Shown piece by piece: positions 6,856 to 17,310 of a DNA stretch of 64,000 nt. The stretch's first letter is position 1; each line of letters starts with the position of its first letter. The notes below the pieces were generated by a model. It ran no database searches and was not told the origin of the DNA. It saw only the letters and a list, made by a program, of their open reading frames with translations. This DNA is from Roseobacter denitrificans OCh 114. GTDB lineage: Bacteria; Pseudomonadota; Alphaproteobacteria; Rhodobacterales; Rhodobacteraceae. The stretch spans positions 3,123,001-3,187,000 of the forward strand of contig NC_008209.1 of the NCBI RefSeq assembly GCF_000014045.1. The letters run 5' to 3'. The translations under genes and the position numbers were made by a program.

Positions 6856-8523
6856 TCAGCTTAACCGGCTGACGATCACGCTGACTTCTGGTTTCTTGCC
6901 GATCTCGTCTTGTGACGTCTGACGCACCACGCGGCGCAACCCTTCGTTCAGCTTGTCATCATCGCGCATCGTCTTGGGGTCCGCCCGTCCGAGCCACTGA
7001 CCAAGGTCCGCTTCCAGCACATCCACCAGCGACGCCTTGCTGCGCCCGGTTTCCGGCAAGCCTTTCAGTTCGCACCATGGATCGCCAAGCGGCTCGTCAT
7101 CTTCATCCACGATCAGCGTCACCACCACATGCCCGTTCAGCGCCATGCGGATACGATCGCGCACAACACCATCGAGCGCGCCAATCTGCACGGTGCCATC
7201 GAGATAAGTACGCCCCGTTTCAACATATTCCGCGATCTTGGGCTGGTTGCCGGACAGATCAACCATCATGCCATTCACGGCCAGAACGCCGGTTCTGCCA
7301 TTTTGTTCAGCGATTTTCACGTGCTCGCGCAGGTGACGGTGTTCACCGTGCATCGGGATCACGACCTGCGGGTTCACGATCTCGCTGAGGCGTTCCAGAT
7401 CTGGCCGGTTCGCGTGGCCCGAAACATGGTACAGACCCGAGCTGTCATCGACCACATCAACCCCCAGTTCGGAAAAGGCGTTGATGATCCGGATCACCCC
7501 TTTTTCATTGCCGGGAATGGTTTTGGACGAAAACGGGAAGAGGTCTCCCTCCTTCATCTCCATCCCCTGATATTTACCGCGCGCAAGCTGCGCCGAGGCC
7601 GCGCGCCGCTCCCCTTGCGACCCGGTAACGAGAAGCATCAGGTTTTCGCGCGGGATGGAGCGTGCATCTTCGGGGCTGACGACGGATGGAAAATCCTGCA
7701 AGACGCCGGTTTCGGCGGCCGCTTCGATCATGCGGCGCATTGCGCGCCCCATCAGAACAATCGAGCGCCCTGCCCGCACCCCGGCATCCGCCAGCGTTTT
7801 GACCCGCGCCACATTGGAGGCAAATGTCGTCGCGACAACCATGCCTTCAGCGCTTTGCACCAGATTCGTAATCTCTGGCCCAACCGACGCTTCAGAGCGA
7901 CCGGGGTGTTGCGAAAACACGTTTGTGCTGTCACAGATCAGCGCCTTGACCCCCTCCTTGCTGACCTCGGCCCAGAGTTCGGGATCAAAGGCTTCGCCCA
8001 CCAGCGGCGTTTCATCCAGTTTGAAGTCCCCCGAATGGATCACGCGCCCTTCGGGCGTATCAATCACCATGGCGGAGCTTTCGGGGATTGAATGGGATAT
8101 CGGCAAAAAGCTCACTTTGAACGGCCCCGCCGAAACCGTTTCGGGCCAGGGCGAGACGGTGTGCACCGCGTCTTCGGGGTGGCCATGTTCGGCCATTTTA
8201 CGCCGCGCAATATTCGCCGTGAACGCACGCGCGTAAACCGGCGCGCCCAGCTTTTCATAGGTATGGGCCACGGCGCCCACGTGATCTTCATGCGCGTGGG
8301 TGACGAACACGGCCTCAATCCGGTCGCGCCGTTCCTGCAACCAGGTGATATCCGGCAGGATCAGATCAACGCCGGGACTGCCATCCATATCCGGAAAGGC
8401 CACGCCCATATCCACCACGATCAGCCGTTCGGCATCCGGTTTGCCGTATCCGTAAACATAGGCATTCATGCCAATTTCGCCCGCCCCGCCGAGGGGCAGA
8501 TAGATCAGTCTTTCACTGCTCAT
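6856..8523 (-). CDS. rnj: Ribonuclease J
   Basis: A 555-residue metallo-beta-lactamase/beta-CASP nuclease, which degrades and matures RNA by 5'-to-3' exonuclease and endonuclease activity. The zinc-binding motif is HAHEDHVG near residue 75; ISHSIPES, HSGDFKLDETP and the beta-CASP His in IPMHGEHRHLREH follow. A C-terminal domain of about 110 residues is typical of RNase J. The ATG at 8523 is 4 bases downstream of the coaX stop, so the two genes are in one unit, itself just after birA and nuoN. Alphaproteobacteria commonly carry one RNase J. Confidence 0.94.
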   Translation of the reverse strand: MSSERLIYLPLGGAGEIGMNAYVYGYGKPDAERLIVVDMGVAFPDMDGSPGVDLILPDITWLQERRDRIEAVFVTHAHEDHVGAVAHTYEKLGAPVYARAFTANIARRKMAEHGHPEDAVHTVSPWPETVSAGPFKVSFLPISHSIPESSAMVIDTPEGRVIHSGDFKLDETPLVGEAFDPELWAEVSKEGVKALICDSTNVFSQHPGRSEASVGPEITNLVQSAEGMVVATTFASNVARVKTLADAGVRAGRSIVLMGRAMRRMIEAAAETGVLQDFPSVVSPEDARSIPRENLMLLVTGSQGERRAASAQLARGKYQGMEMKEGDLFPFSSKTIPGNEKGVIRIINAFSELGVDVVDDSSGLYHVSGHANRPDLERLSEIVNPQVVIPMHGEHRHLREHVKIAEQNGRTGVLAVNGMMVDLSGNQPKIAEYVETGRTYLDGTVQIGALDGVVRDRIRMALNGHVVVTLIVDEDDEPLGDPWCELKGLPETGRSKASLVDVLEADLGQWLGRADPKTMRDDDKLNEGLRRVVRQTSQDEIGKKPEVSVIVSRLS

Positions 8524-8527
8524 AGAA

Positions 8528-9301
8528 TTATTCTGTTTCCTTGTTGTACTTATAAATCACGGTCAGGCCGTGCATTGTCAGATCTTCCTGATACGCATCG
8601 AAAAGCGCTTCAGTCTGCTGGAAAAGGGGTGCCAGCCCACCCGTTGAGATCACGCGCATATCGCGGGCGCGTTCCGCCTTTATTCGTTCGCATATCTCAC
8701 GCACGAGGCCGACATAACCCCAAAAGACGCCAGATTGCATGCAGGCAACCGTATTTGTGCCCACGACACTCTGCGGTTTGGTGATATCGACATGCGGCAA
8801 GGCTGCGGCGGCCTGATGCAACGCCTCAAGGCTCAGGTTCACGCCGGGCGCGATCACCCCACCCACATAGGCACCATCGGTGTCGACCACGTCAAAGGTC
8901 GTCGCGGTGCCAAAATCCACCATGATCAGATCACCGCCGAAAAGGTCAAAGCCGGCGACTGTGTTGACCAGCCGGTCCGGGCCGACTTGTGTTCCTTCGT
9001 CCACGCGCACATCGACGGGCAGCAAGCAGTCGGGTTTACCGACCACAAGCGGGCGCGTGTTGAAATACCTGTCGGCAAAGACCCGCAGGTTGAACACCAC
9101 ACGCGGCACGGTCGAAGAGATGATCACATCGGTAATTTCGACTTCGAGCTTCTGAAACTGCATCAGCGTTCTGAGCCAGACGTAATACTGATCTGCGGTG
9201 CGCTGCCATTCCGTCGATGTGCGCCACGTGGCGACAAAGCGGGTCCCGTCCCAGAGGGAAAAGACGGTATTCGTGTTGCCGCAATCAATTGCCAGTAACA
9301 T
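8528..9301 (-). CDS. coaX: Type III pantothenate kinase
   Basis: A 257-residue kinase that phosphorylates pantothenate, the first step of coenzyme A synthesis. The N-terminal phosphate motif is AIDCGNTNTVFSLW, the second actin/ASKHA-type motif is VDFGTATTFDVV, and GGVIAPGVNLSLEAL is the conserved CoaX segment. Length and start agree with the family. It sits 18 bases after birA and 4 bases before the RNase J gene on the same strand. The birA-coaX pairing next to nuoN is a familiar arrangement in alphaproteobacteria. Confidence 0.95.
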   Translation of the reverse strand: MLLAIDCGNTNTVFSLWDGTRFVATWRTSTEWQRTADQYYVWLRTLMQFQKLEVEITDVIISSTVPRVVFNLRVFADRYFNTRPLVVGKPDCLLPVDVRVDEGTQVGPDRLVNTVAGFDLFGGDLIMVDFGTATTFDVVDTDGAYVGGVIAPGVNLSLEALHQAAAALPHVDITKPQSVVGTNTVACMQSGVFWGYVGLVREICERIKAERARDMRVISTGGLAPLFQQTEALFDAYQEDLTMHGLTVIYKYNKETE

Positions 9302-9319
9302 AGCCTGCGCGCCCTTCTC

Positions 9320-10081
9320 TCAGAAATACACATCCGCCGCTGCGATGGACATGACACCGCGCGGGCCGCGTAACACGAGATGCCCCTCGGCGTCCACATC
9401 TTCGAAGGTGCCCGTGTATTCATCGCGACTCGTGCGCGCCGTGATCACCTCGCCTAGGCGAGCGGCCTGGGCCAGCCAGCCGGTGCGAATGGGGTCAAAG
9501 CCGTAGCGTTGAAACTGCTGCTCCAAAACGGCGAAATGACCGGCAAGCACCTCCAGAAAGGTTTCAGGTGACACCCGCACCGATGTTTCTCTGAGGATCG
9601 ACACAGGCTTGAGCGCGCGTGCCTCGACATCGCCCGGTGAGGGCGCAGCCACAAGATTGACCCCGACGCCAATGGAAAGACATCCCGTCTGCTGGCCTGC
9701 GCCCACGCTCTCAAGCAGGATACCGGCCACTTTGCCCCCCTTCAACAACACGTCGTTTGGCCATTTCAGGGTGAAGTCATTTTCCCGCCCCGTGACCTCA
9801 ACAAAGCTGCGATAGAGCGCCAGAGACATAGTGAATGACCGCAACGCAGCCTGCGCCGGGGGCCCTTCGGAGCGCATGAGCAGCGTGGCTGCAAAGTTGC
9901 CCGCCGGCATCGACCAAGGCCGCCCGCGTCGCCCGCGGGCAGCGGTCTGACGCTGCGCAAAAACCCACAGCGGGGTTGCGGCATGCGGGGCTTGCCGCGC
10001 GGCCTCGTCAAGGGTGCTGTCGACCTGTGCCAACTGCAGGCGGCCATAGCCTTCGGGCCAGCGGTCCGGTGTCACTGCCAT
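9320..10081 (-). CDS. birA: Biotin--[acetyl-CoA-carboxylase] ligase
   Basis: A 253-residue enzyme that activates biotin to biotinyl-AMP and transfers it to carrier proteins; here these would include the BCCP domain of the methylcrotonyl-CoA carboxylase encoded near 34 kb. The ATP/biotin loop is ARGRRGRPWSMPAGNF (usual GRGRRGR) and the catalytic segment KWPNDVLLKGGKVAGILLE is intact. There is no N-terminal helix-turn-helix, so it is a ligase only and not a repressor. It begins 33 bases after the nuoN stop and is followed by coaX. Confidence 0.94.
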   Translation of the reverse strand: MAVTPDRWPEGYGRLQLAQVDSTLDEAARQAPHAATPLWVFAQRQTAARGRRGRPWSMPAGNFAATLLMRSEGPPAQAALRSFTMSLALYRSFVEVTGRENDFTLKWPNDVLLKGGKVAGILLESVGAGQQTGCLSIGVGVNLVAAPSPGDVEARALKPVSILRETSVRVSPETFLEVLAGHFAVLEQQFQRYGFDPIRTGWLAQAARLGEVITARTSRDEYTGTFEDVDAEGHLVLRGPRGVMSIAAADVYF

Positions 10082-10114
10082 ATGCCCGCGCCCAAGGGCG
10101 CGCCGCCTTGTGCC

Positions 10115-11557
10115 CTAGTTGACAAGTGTCGCCGCTGCGGATGCAGCTGCCGTTTCAACGCCGAACATATTGGCAATGCCCAGCACCATAATCGCGGCAG
10201 AGGCCAGCAGGAAGCCCGACAGTACCGGGGAGCCACCCTTGTCCAGCCCGTCTTCCTTTTCGTCGCCGAAATACATGAAGAAGACGATGCGCAGATAGTA
10301 ATAGGCCCCGATGACCGATGCGATGACCCCCGCGATGGCCAGCCATGCGAACCCCGCTTCATAGGCGGCGCGCAAGACGTAGAATTTGCCAAAGAACCCA
10401 AGCATCGGCGGCACGCCCGCCAGCGAGAACAGCAAGACCAGCATGGCCAGCGCCTTGCCCGGTTCCTTCTTGGAATACATGTTGAGCGATGAAATGTCGG
10501 TAACCGGCTGGCCATCCTTTTCCATCATCAGGATGAAGGCAAAGGTGCCGACATTCATTGTCACATAGATCGCCATGTAGATCAGCATCGCCTGCACACC
10601 CAGCACCGTACCAGCGGCCAGACCCATCAGCGCGTAGCCCATATGCGCAATCGACGAAAAGGCCATCAGACGCTTGATGTTTGTCTGCCCGATCGCCGCG
10701 ACCGCGCCGAGGAACATGGAACACAGCGACAAGAGCGCGACGATCTGGCTCCAGTCGCTGATGGCATTGCCGAAGGCGTCATGCAGCACGCGGGCAAACA
10801 AGCCCATGGCCGCCACTTTGGGAGCCGTGGCGAAAAAGGCGGTGATCGGTGTTGGCGCGCCCTCGTAGACGTCCGGTGTCCACATGTGGAACGGCACGGC
10901 AGAGACTTTGAACGCCATCCCGGCGATCAGGAACACCAAGCCAAACAGCAGGCCAAGGGAGACATCCCCATGCTGCGCCGTCTCGATGATCCCTGAAAAG
11001 AGCGTTGTTCCGGCATAGCCGTAGATCAGCGATGCCCCATAGAGCAGCAGACCAGAGGACAACGCGCCAAGCACAAAGTACTTCAGCCCGGCTTCGGTGG
11101 ATTTCACGCTGTCGCGGCGCAAGGACGCGATCACATAGAGCGCCAGCGACTGAAGCTCGAGCCCCATGTAAAGCGCCATCAGATCACCGGCGGACACCAT
11201 GACCATCATGCCGACCACGGAAAGAGCCAGCAAAAGCGGATATTCAAAGCGCAGCAAGTCGCGCGCCTTCATGTAGCCTTCGGACATGATCAATACGGCA
11301 GCGGCGGCAAACAGGATCGTCACCTTGGCAAAACGGGCGAACCCGTCCTCGATCAGCATGCCGCCAAAGGCGACATTTGTCCCCTCCCCGTGCACAGTGA
11401 TCCATGCGCCCAGCGTTACCATCAGACCCGCGGTGAGCCAGACCAGCAGCGAGGCCATGCCGTCCTTGGTGGTGTAGACAGCCACCAGCAGCATCACCAT
11501 GGCATAGACCGACAGGATAATTTCCGGCAGGATGAGGGTCAGATCAGCAGTTATCAT
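10115..11557 (-). CDS. nuoN: NADH-quinone oxidoreductase subunit N
   Basis: A polytopic antiporter-like subunit of the complex I membrane arm (480 residues from the chosen start, about 14 hydrophobic segments), one of three proton-pumping subunits. Conserved features include the charged helix around [11 protein letters not shown] and [13 protein letters not shown] prefer the ATG at 11557 because AAAGGA ends about 8 bases upstream; an ATG at 11566 adds three residues and sits too close to that site. It is the last nuo gene of the operon, with birA following. Confidence 0.96.
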   Translation of the reverse strand: MITADLTLILPEIILSVYAMVMLLVAVYTTKDGMASLLVWLTAGLMVTLGAWITVHGEGTNVAFGGMLIEDGFARFAKVTILFAAAAVLIMSEGYMKARDLLRFEYPLLLALSVVGMMVMVSAGDLMALYMGLELQSLALYVIASLRRDSVKSTEAGLKYFVLGALSSGLLLYGASLIYGYAGTTLFSGIIETAQHGDVSLGLLFGLVFLIAGMAFKVSAVPFHMWTPDVYEGAPTPITAFFATAPKVAAMGLFARVLHDAFGNAISDWSQIVALLSLCSMFLGAVAAIGQTNIKRLMAFSSIAHMGYALMGLAAGTVLGVQAMLIYMAIYVTMNVGTFAFILMMEKDGQPVTDISSLNMYSKKEPGKALAMLVLLFSLAGVPPMLGFFGKFYVLRAAYEAGFAWLAIAGVIASVIGAYYYLRIVFFMYFGDEKEDGLDKGGSPVLSGFLLASAAIMVLGIANMFGVETAAASAAATLVN

Positions 11558-11569
11558 GGTATCCATCCT

Positions 11570-13111
11570 TTAGTTCGACGCCAGCTGGCTGGCAGCTTCT
11601 GCAGCACTCAACGCCGTATCATAGCCTGCAACCAGTGCCGCAACAGACGGGCCGGTAATATCCAGCACCAATGCGGGGTAAACCCCCAAAAGCAGCGTCA
11701 TCGCCACAAGCGGTGCGAAAATCCAACGCTCGCGCGATGTCATATCGGTAATGGATTTCAGGCTTTCCTTGATCAGGTCCCCCATCACCACCCGGCGATA
11801 AAGCCAAAGCGCATAGGCCGCCGAAAAGATCACCCCCGTTGTGGCCACCGCAGCGACCCAGGTATTCACCTGGAACACGGCCATCAGCGTCAGGAATTCA
11901 CCGACGAACCCGGACGTGCCCGGCAGACCCACATTGGCCATGGTAAAGAGCATGAAAATCAGCGCATAGGCCGGCATCCGGTTGACCAGCCCGCCATAGG
12001 CGTCGATGTCCCGGGTGTGCATCCGGTCATAGATCACGCCAACACACAGAAACAGCGCGCCAGAAATGAACCCGTGGCTGATCATCTGAAAGATCGCGCC
12101 ATCGACGCCCTGTTGGTTGGCCGCAAAGATACCCATCGTGACAAAGCCCATATGGGCGACGGATGAATAGGCGATCAGCTTCTTCATGTCTTCCTGCACG
12201 AGCGCCACCAGCGAGGTATAGACAATCGCGATGGCCGACAGCCACAGGATCATCGGCGCCCAGATATCAGCCGCGACCGGAAACATCGGCAGCGAGAACC
12301 GGATGAAGCCATAACCGCCGAGTTTCAACAGGATCGCCGCCAGCACCACAGACCCGGCCGTCGGGGCCTGCACGTGGGCATCCGGCAGCCATGTATGCAC
12401 CGGCCACATGGGCATCTTGACGGCGAAGCTCGCAAAGAAGGCAAGGAACAGCAGCGTCTGCATCCCGCCGACAATCTGAACGCCCAGCAGTTCGAAATTG
12501 GCAAAGGCGAATTCATGGCGCAGCAGCATTTCGATATCCGTGGTGCCCGCATCGGCGAACATACCCACCATCGCCACCAGCATCAGCACCGAGCCAAGGA
12601 AGGTATAAAGAAAGAACTTGAAGCTCGCATAGATGCGGTTCGCCCCGCCCCAGATGCCGATGATCAGGAACATGGGGATCAACCCGGCCTCAAAGAAGAG
12701 ATAGAACAGCACCAGATCCAGCGCCATGAACACACCAAGCATCAGCGTCTCAAGCAGCAGGAAGGCGATCATATATTCCTTTACCCGCAGCGTGACATTC
12801 CACGACGCGGCAATCACCAGCGGCATCATGAAAGTTGTGAGCATCACGAAGAGCACGGAGATGCCATCAACGCCCATCTTGTATTCGAGCCCCAGCAGCC
12901 AGTCGCGTTCTTCCACGAATTGAAACCCGGTGTCCTGCGGGTCAAACCCGGCCAGAATGAACAGCGAGACGAGGAAGGTCGCAACCGTGGCAAACATCGC
13001 CACGCGCTTGGCGTTGAGGTTGGCCGCCTCATCATCGCCGCGCAAAAAGACCGCGAGGATCAACGCGGCCATGGCCGGAATGAAGGTTACGATGGAAAGA
13101 AGATTGCCCAT
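11570..13111 (-). CDS. nuoM: NADH-quinone oxidoreductase subunit M
   Basis: A 513-residue membrane-arm subunit of complex I, antiporter-like and proton-pumping. Typical segments are [34 protein letters not shown] and [15 protein letters not shown]. Its ATG overlaps the nuoL stop by one base (TGATG), and the nuoN start follows closely, so translation is probably coupled along nuoL-M-N. Confidence 0.97.
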   Translation of the reverse strand: MGNLLSIVTFIPAMAALILAVFLRGDDEAANLNAKRVAMFATVATFLVSLFILAGFDPQDTGFQFVEERDWLLGLEYKMGVDGISVLFVMLTTFMMPLVIAASWNVTLRVKEYMIAFLLLETLMLGVFMALDLVLFYLFFEAGLIPMFLIIGIWGGANRIYASFKFFLYTFLGSVLMLVAMVGMFADAGTTDIEMLLRHEFAFANFELLGVQIVGGMQTLLFLAFFASFAVKMPMWPVHTWLPDAHVQAPTAGSVVLAAILLKLGGYGFIRFSLPMFPVAADIWAPMILWLSAIAIVYTSLVALVQEDMKKLIAYSSVAHMGFVTMGIFAANQQGVDGAIFQMISHGFISGALFLCVGVIYDRMHTRDIDAYGGLVNRMPAYALIFMLFTMANVGLPGTSGFVGEFLTLMAVFQVNTWVAAVATTGVIFSAAYALWLYRRVVMGDLIKESLKSITDMTSRERWIFAPLVAMTLLLGVYPALVLDITGPSVAALVAGYDTALSAAEAASQLASN

Positions 13112-15216
13112 CAGTTGGCCCCTCCTGACAGTGTCATCCAGGTCACCAGCACGGCGATGCCGATGACCATGGCGAAGGCATAGGTAAAGATATAGCCGGA
13201 CTGCGCACGCCCGGCGAGGCGGGTAAAGAACGGGATGATGCCCATGGCGATGCCGTTCAGCCCTCCGTCGATGACATCCCCGTCACCGCGCTTCCACAGC
13301 ACCGAGCCGATCCATTTGGCCGGGGTCACGAATACGATGTTGTAAAGCTCGTCGAAGTACCATTTGTTCTTGAGGAAAAGGTACAAGGGGCGTTGGTTTT
13401 CGGCCAGCCGCTTTGGCAGTTCGGGGTTCACGATGTAGAACCAATAGGCCATCAGAAAGCCGATCAGCATGGCCGCGAAAGGCGACGTCTTGACCCAATA
13501 GGGCACCTTATGGGCGTCATCGAGCAGCGTGTTATCGGGTGCAATATACAATGCGCCCTGCCCCGGCTCCCCGGCAAAGACGTAGTGATGCTTGCCCTCT
13601 TTGGCGCCATGGCTGTCCCCGGCCTTATCCGCGCCATGATCCTCAGCGCCATGTTCAGAGGCTTCGGCGTAGGGAATGCCGTAGAACTTCGCCACTTTGT
13701 CGGTGTGGCCAAAGAACGACCCGTACCAGACCATACCGGCAAAAACCGCCCCAAGCGCCAGTACACCCAGCGGAACAATCATGACCATCGGGCTTTCATG
13801 GGCGTGGTCATGGGTGTGCTTGTCGCCCCGTGGCGTGCCGTAAAACGTCAGGAACATCAAACGCCAGCTATAGAAACTGGTGAACAGTGCGGCGATCACT
13901 AGCGCCCAGAACCCATACATGGACCCGGCGGCAAAGGCGCTTTCCACGATCGCGTCCTTGGAATGGAAGCCCGCTAAACCGATCGGTATTTCGCCCAGTG
14001 TCAGGATCCAGACCGGGATACCGACCCCCGTGATGGCCAGCGTGCCGATCATCATGGCCCAGAAGGTATAGGGGATTTTCTTGCGCAAGCCGCCATAGTT
14101 CATCATGTCTTGCTCATGGTGCATCGCGTGGATCACCGAGCCTGCGCCAAGGAACAGCATCGCCTTGAAGAAGGCATGCGTGAACAGGTGGAACATGGCC
14201 GCCGAATACATGCCGACACCGGCGGCGACGAACATATATCCCAGCTGCGAACAGGTCGAATAGGCGATGACCCGTTTGATGTCGGTCTGGACGAGGCCCA
14301 CCGTGGCGGCGAAGAACGCCGTTGTTGCGCCCAGCACGGTGACAAAGGCCATGGCTTCGGGTGCGAATTCCATGATCGGTGACATCCGGCACACAAGGAA
14401 CACACCCGCCGTGACCATCGTGGCCGCATGGATCAGCGCGGATACGGGCGTCGGCCCCTCCATCGCGTCCGGCAGCCATGTGTGCAGCAGCAATTGCGCC
14501 GATTTCCCCATCGCCCCGATAAACAGCAGGAAGGCCACAAGGTTCGCCGCGTTCCATTCGGTCCACAGGAAGGTCAGTTGCGTTTCGGCCAGTTCCGGTG
14601 CGGCGGCAAAGATGTCATCGAAATTGATGCTGTCCGTCAGGAAAAACAGCGCAAAGATCGCCAGCGCAAAGCCGAAGTCCCCGACACGGTTGACAACGAA
14701 CGCCTTGATCGCCGCCGCATTTGCCGAGGGTTTGCGATAGTAAAAGCCGATCAGAAGGTAGGACGCGACGCCCACCCCTTCCCAGCCAAAAAACATCTGC
14801 ACAAGGTTGTCCGCCGTGACCAGCATCAACATCGCAAAGGTAAAGAACGACAGATAGGCAAAGAAGCGCGGCTTGTAGCTCTCGTCGTCTTTCCACTGCG
14901 GGTCTTTATCCATGTAGCCAAAGGAATAAAGATGAACGAGGCTCGACACGGTGGTGATGACGACCAGCATGATCGCGGTCAGCCGGTCCAGTCGGATCGC
15001 CCAATCCGTACTGAGGCTACCGCTTTCGATAAAGCGCAAAATCTGAATTTGTTCCGTCGTGCCATCAAAGGAGAGGAACACGACCCATGACAACAGCGCC
15101 GACAGGAACAGCAGCCCGGTGGCGATCCAACAGGCTGCGGCTTCTCCGATGAATTTCCAGCCAAAACCACACAGGAGCGCACCAACGAGCGGGGCAAAGA
15201 GGAGTATTGTTTCCAT
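13111..15216 (-). CDS. nuoL: NADH-quinone oxidoreductase subunit L
   Basis: A 701-residue membrane subunit of complex I, the distal proton pump with the long lateral helix. Hallmarks are [39 protein letters not shown] and [16 protein letters not shown] His-rich hydrophilic loop around residues 510-545 ([10 protein letters not shown] and HGAKEGKHH) is a common alphaproteobacterial insertion. The start [15 protein letters not shown] at 15216 has AAGGA upstream; a longer frame from 15246 is unlikely. About 130 bases separate it from nuoK, in which I see no gene. Confidence 0.97.
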   Translation of the reverse strand: METILLFAPLVGALLCGFGWKFIGEAAACWIATGLLFLSALLSWVVFLSFDGTTEQIQILRFIESGSLSTDWAIRLDRLTAIMLVVITTVSSLVHLYSFGYMDKDPQWKDDESYKPRFFAYLSFFTFAMLMLVTADNLVQMFFGWEGVGVASYLLIGFYYRKPSANAAAIKAFVVNRVGDFGFALAIFALFFLTDSINFDDIFAAAPELAETQLTFLWTEWNAANLVAFLLFIGAMGKSAQLLLHTWLPDAMEGPTPVSALIHAATMVTAGVFLVCRMSPIMEFAPEAMAFVTVLGATTAFFAATVGLVQTDIKRVIAYSTCSQLGYMFVAAGVGMYSAAMFHLFTHAFFKAMLFLGAGSVIHAMHHEQDMMNYGGLRKKIPYTFWAMMIGTLAITGVGIPVWILTLGEIPIGLAGFHSKDAIVESAFAAGSMYGFWALVIAALFTSFYSWRLMFLTFYGTPRGDKHTHDHAHESPMVMIVPLGVLALGAVFAGMVWYGSFFGHTDKVAKFYGIPYAEASEHGAEDHGADKAGDSHGAKEGKHHYVFAGEPGQGALYIAPDNTLLDDAHKVPYWVKTSPFAAMLIGFLMAYWFYIVNPELPKRLAENQRPLYLFLKNKWYFDELYNIVFVTPAKWIGSVLWKRGDGDVIDGGLNGIAMGIIPFFTRLAGRAQSGYIFTYAFAMVIGIAVLVTWMTLSGGAN

Positions 15217-15347
15217 CAGTCTGTTTCCTTGGTGCCAGGACGGCAATCTGGGTCATAATCGTTGCGGCCAACCCAAGGGCATGGCGCCCCGCTGGCCAAT
15301 AAGCTGTCAGCCGTATGCTGCGCGTGCGTCGTTGGACGGTGCATGTC

Positions 15348-15653
15348 TCAGCCCTTCATCACGTTGACGTCTTCCACGGCAATCGTACCCCGGTTGCGGA
15401 AGAAACAAACAAGGATCGCGAGGCCAATCGCCGCCTCGGCGGCAGCGACCGTCAAAACGAAGAGCGTGAAAACCTGCCCCACCAGATCATCCAGAAAGCT
15501 GGAGAACGCCACGAGGTTGATGTTCACCGCCAGCAACATCAATTCGATGCTCATCAGAAGGATGATGATGTTCTTACGGTTCAAAAAGAGCCCGAAGATG
15601 CCAATGACAAAGAGCGTCGCCGCCACTGTCAGGTAGTGTTCAAGTCCGATCAT
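15348..15653 (-). CDS. nuoK: NADH-quinone oxidoreductase subunit K
   Basis: A 101-residue, three-helix membrane subunit of complex I. The start [15 protein letters not shown] at 15653 matches NuoK proteins; the longer open frame to 15761 adds 36 basic residues and would overlap the preceding gene. The two conserved Glu-bearing helices are present in [14 protein letters not shown] and [15 protein letters not shown]. It is 46 bases downstream of a secreted hypothetical protein, which separates it from nuoJ. Confidence 0.96.
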   Translation of the reverse strand: MIGLEHYLTVAATLFVIGIFGLFLNRKNIIILLMSIELMLLAVNINLVAFSSFLDDLVGQVFTLFVLTVAAAEAAIGLAILVCFFRNRGTIAVEDVNVMKG

Positions 15654-15699
15654 GTTGTCCCTCCGGGATGTATCCCGTTTGTCTTTACCCTGCCGCGCC

Positions 15700-16191
15700 T
15701 CAGCCCAGCACGAATTCCGTCTTGTCGCCACGCGCCTCCGGGTAGAAGGCCGCGCAGGCACATGTTTCTGTATTCAGCGTCTCTATCCGCACATCGCGGG
15801 CGAATTCTTCCAACTCATCCGCCATCCGCTCCAGCGTCGCAAAGACCCGCGCGCCGCTTTCATGCGTGGCGATAACCTTCAGTGCGTCCTCAACCCGGTC
15901 GAAGGGAAAGCGCGCATTCATGTTCTCTTCTGCCGCACGCGCCCGCAGCGCTGTGCCGGGTGCGCAATCCATCACGGTGATATCCGTGGCCGAGCCTTCC
16001 TGAGACCACCAGTCGCGCCACATCACACGCCCCTCGCCCAGATCGACGTGATCCGCCTCGCCGCCATGGCTGATGTGGGTGACACGCGTGCAGGCCTCGA
16101 TCGACAGCGCCTGAGCGGCACCGGACGCCAACAGGGCGAGCCCGGTCGCCGCGATCCGTACCGCCTGCAGTGTTCCGCCGTTAAGCCCCAT
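15700..16191 (-). CDS. Hypothetical secreted protein within the nuo operon
   Basis: A 163-residue protein with a cleavable-looking signal peptide ([17 protein letters not shown], then [13 protein letters not shown]). The mature part has Cys residues in IEACTRV, VMDCAPG and ETCACAAF, suggesting disulphides in the periplasm. I recognise no family. The start at 16191 follows AAGGACG; a longer frame begins at 16275 but would run into the 26-aa ORF. Its place between nuoJ and nuoK suggests cotranscription with complex I, though it need not be part of the enzyme. Confidence 0.65.
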   Translation of the reverse strand: MGLNGGTLQAVRIAATGLALLASGAAQALSIEACTRVTHISHGGEADHVDLGEGRVMWRDWWSQEGSATDITVMDCAPGTALRARAAEENMNARFPFDRVEDALKVIATHESGARVFATLERMADELEEFARDVRIETLNTETCACAAFYPEARGDKTEFVLG

Positions 16192-16210
16192 CGTGTCGTC
16201 CTTGCTGGTC

Positions 16211-16291
16211 TCAGGACCGGTTGAAATATCCAAATGCCGCGAAAACCGCGACAGCGATGGCCACCAGAATTGCAATCTGATCGCCGTCCAT
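16211..16291 (-). CDS. 26-residue single-helix membrane ORF coupled to nuoJ
   Basis: Reading the minus strand from 16291 gives [20 protein letters not shown] then GYFNRS and a stop at 16211-16213. Its ATG shares a base with the nuoJ stop (TGATG), the same coupling seen for nuoL-nuoM. The product would be one hydrophobic helix flanked by acidic and basic ends. It is too short to test statistically, but the tight overlap and clean membrane-helix composition argue for translation. Confidence 0.5.
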   Translation of the reverse strand: MDGDQIAILVAIAVAVFAAFGYFNRS

Positions 16292-16893
16292 CACAAGCCC
16301 TGCCCTGATTTGACGTCCTTGAGTTCCATCGCCTTGGCCGGGTCACGCATCATTTGCGCCACGACATCCTGGCGTTTCACATCGGAGCGGTGGCGTAGCG
16401 TCAACACAATCGCCCCGATCATCGCGACCAGAAGGATCAGGCCGCTGAGTTGGAACAGCAGGAAATACTGATCGTAAAGGATCATCCCCAAGGCTTCGGT
16501 GTTATGCCGGTCCACGGGTGTCACCTGCGCGCGCATGCCTTCGGCGGCGGCATTGCTTTCCCATGCGCCAAAAGCGATGGCGAATTGCATCAGCAGCACC
16601 ACGCCGATCAGCAACGCCAGCGGCAGGTATTTCGACATCTCCGCCTTGAGTTCCGCAAAATCCACGTCGAGCATCATCACGACAAAAAGGAACAGCACCG
16701 CGACGGCCCCGACGTAAACGATGATCAACAGCATCGCGACGAATTCAGCGCCCAGAAGCACAAACAGGCCGGCAGCGGAAAGAAACGCAAGAATGAGCCA
16801 CAGGACCGAATGCACCGGGTTGCGGCTGATGACGGTGAACAAACCGCCCGCGATCACGCTGATCGCAAAGAGATAAAAGGCAAAAACCGTCAT
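16291..16893 (-). CDS. nuoJ: NADH-quinone oxidoreductase subunit J
   Basis: A 200-residue membrane subunit of complex I with five predicted helices; the third contains the pi-bulge-type conserved run [19 protein letters not shown]. The ATG at 16893 immediately follows the stop of the CMD-like gene. The C-terminal hydrophilic tail ([10 protein letters not shown] to the end) is typical for alphaproteobacteria. Confidence 0.96.
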   Translation of the reverse strand: MTVFAFYLFAISVIAGGLFTVISRNPVHSVLWLILAFLSAAGLFVLLGAEFVAMLLIIVYVGAVAVLFLFVVMMLDVDFAELKAEMSKYLPLALLIGVVLLMQFAIAFGAWESNAAAEGMRAQVTPVDRHNTEALGMILYDQYFLLFQLSGLILLVAMIGAIVLTLRHRSDVKRQDVVAQMMRDPAKAMELKDVKSGQGL

Positions 16894-17310
16894 TTAGGCG
16901 TCCTTCTCTTCATCCAGAACCTGCTGCGCCAGTTCCAACGCGCGGGTCATCGCGGGCAATCCGGCAAACATCGACATCTGCCCAATGGATTCCACGATAT
17001 GTTGTTTCGTGGCACCCGCCTCGACCGCGTGGCGCACCGCCTGACGAAAGGCGACGTCGTTCTGCGCGCCCTGCATGGTCAGCCCCGCGAGGGTCAGCAG
17101 CATCCGCGTGCGCGCATCAAGCCCGCCCTCGTTCAGCGTATTGCCGAACATCATTTCCATCATGTCCTTGGGCATCGTGCCCATCATCTTTTCAAACCCT
17201 TTGGGCGAAAACGCCTCCATCGCCGGATAGGATTTCGCCATCTCCTGCGCCTGCGCCATCATCGCGGCAAAAGGGTTTGCGCCCTCAAACGGGTTGTTTT
17301 TGTCACTCAT
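16894..17310 (-). CDS. Carboxymuconolactone decarboxylase (CMD/AhpD-fold) family protein
   Basis: A 138-residue protein with an AhpD-like helical core ([17 protein letters not shown] and [20 protein letters not shown]). It contains no cysteine, so it cannot be an AhpD-type disulphide reductase; it retains the His of the CMD fold. A Met-rich N-terminal stretch ([11 protein letters not shown] and [15 protein letters not shown]) precedes the core. Its ATG overlaps the nuoI stop (ATGA) and its stop abuts nuoJ, so it is firmly part of the nuo operon. Function unknown. Confidence 0.82.
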   Translation of the reverse strand: MSDKNNPFEGANPFAAMMAQAQEMAKSYPAMEAFSPKGFEKMMGTMPKDMMEMMFGNTLNEGGLDARTRMLLTLAGLTMQGAQNDVAFRQAVRHAVEAGATKQHIVESIGQMSMFAGLPAMTRALELAQQVLDEEKDA

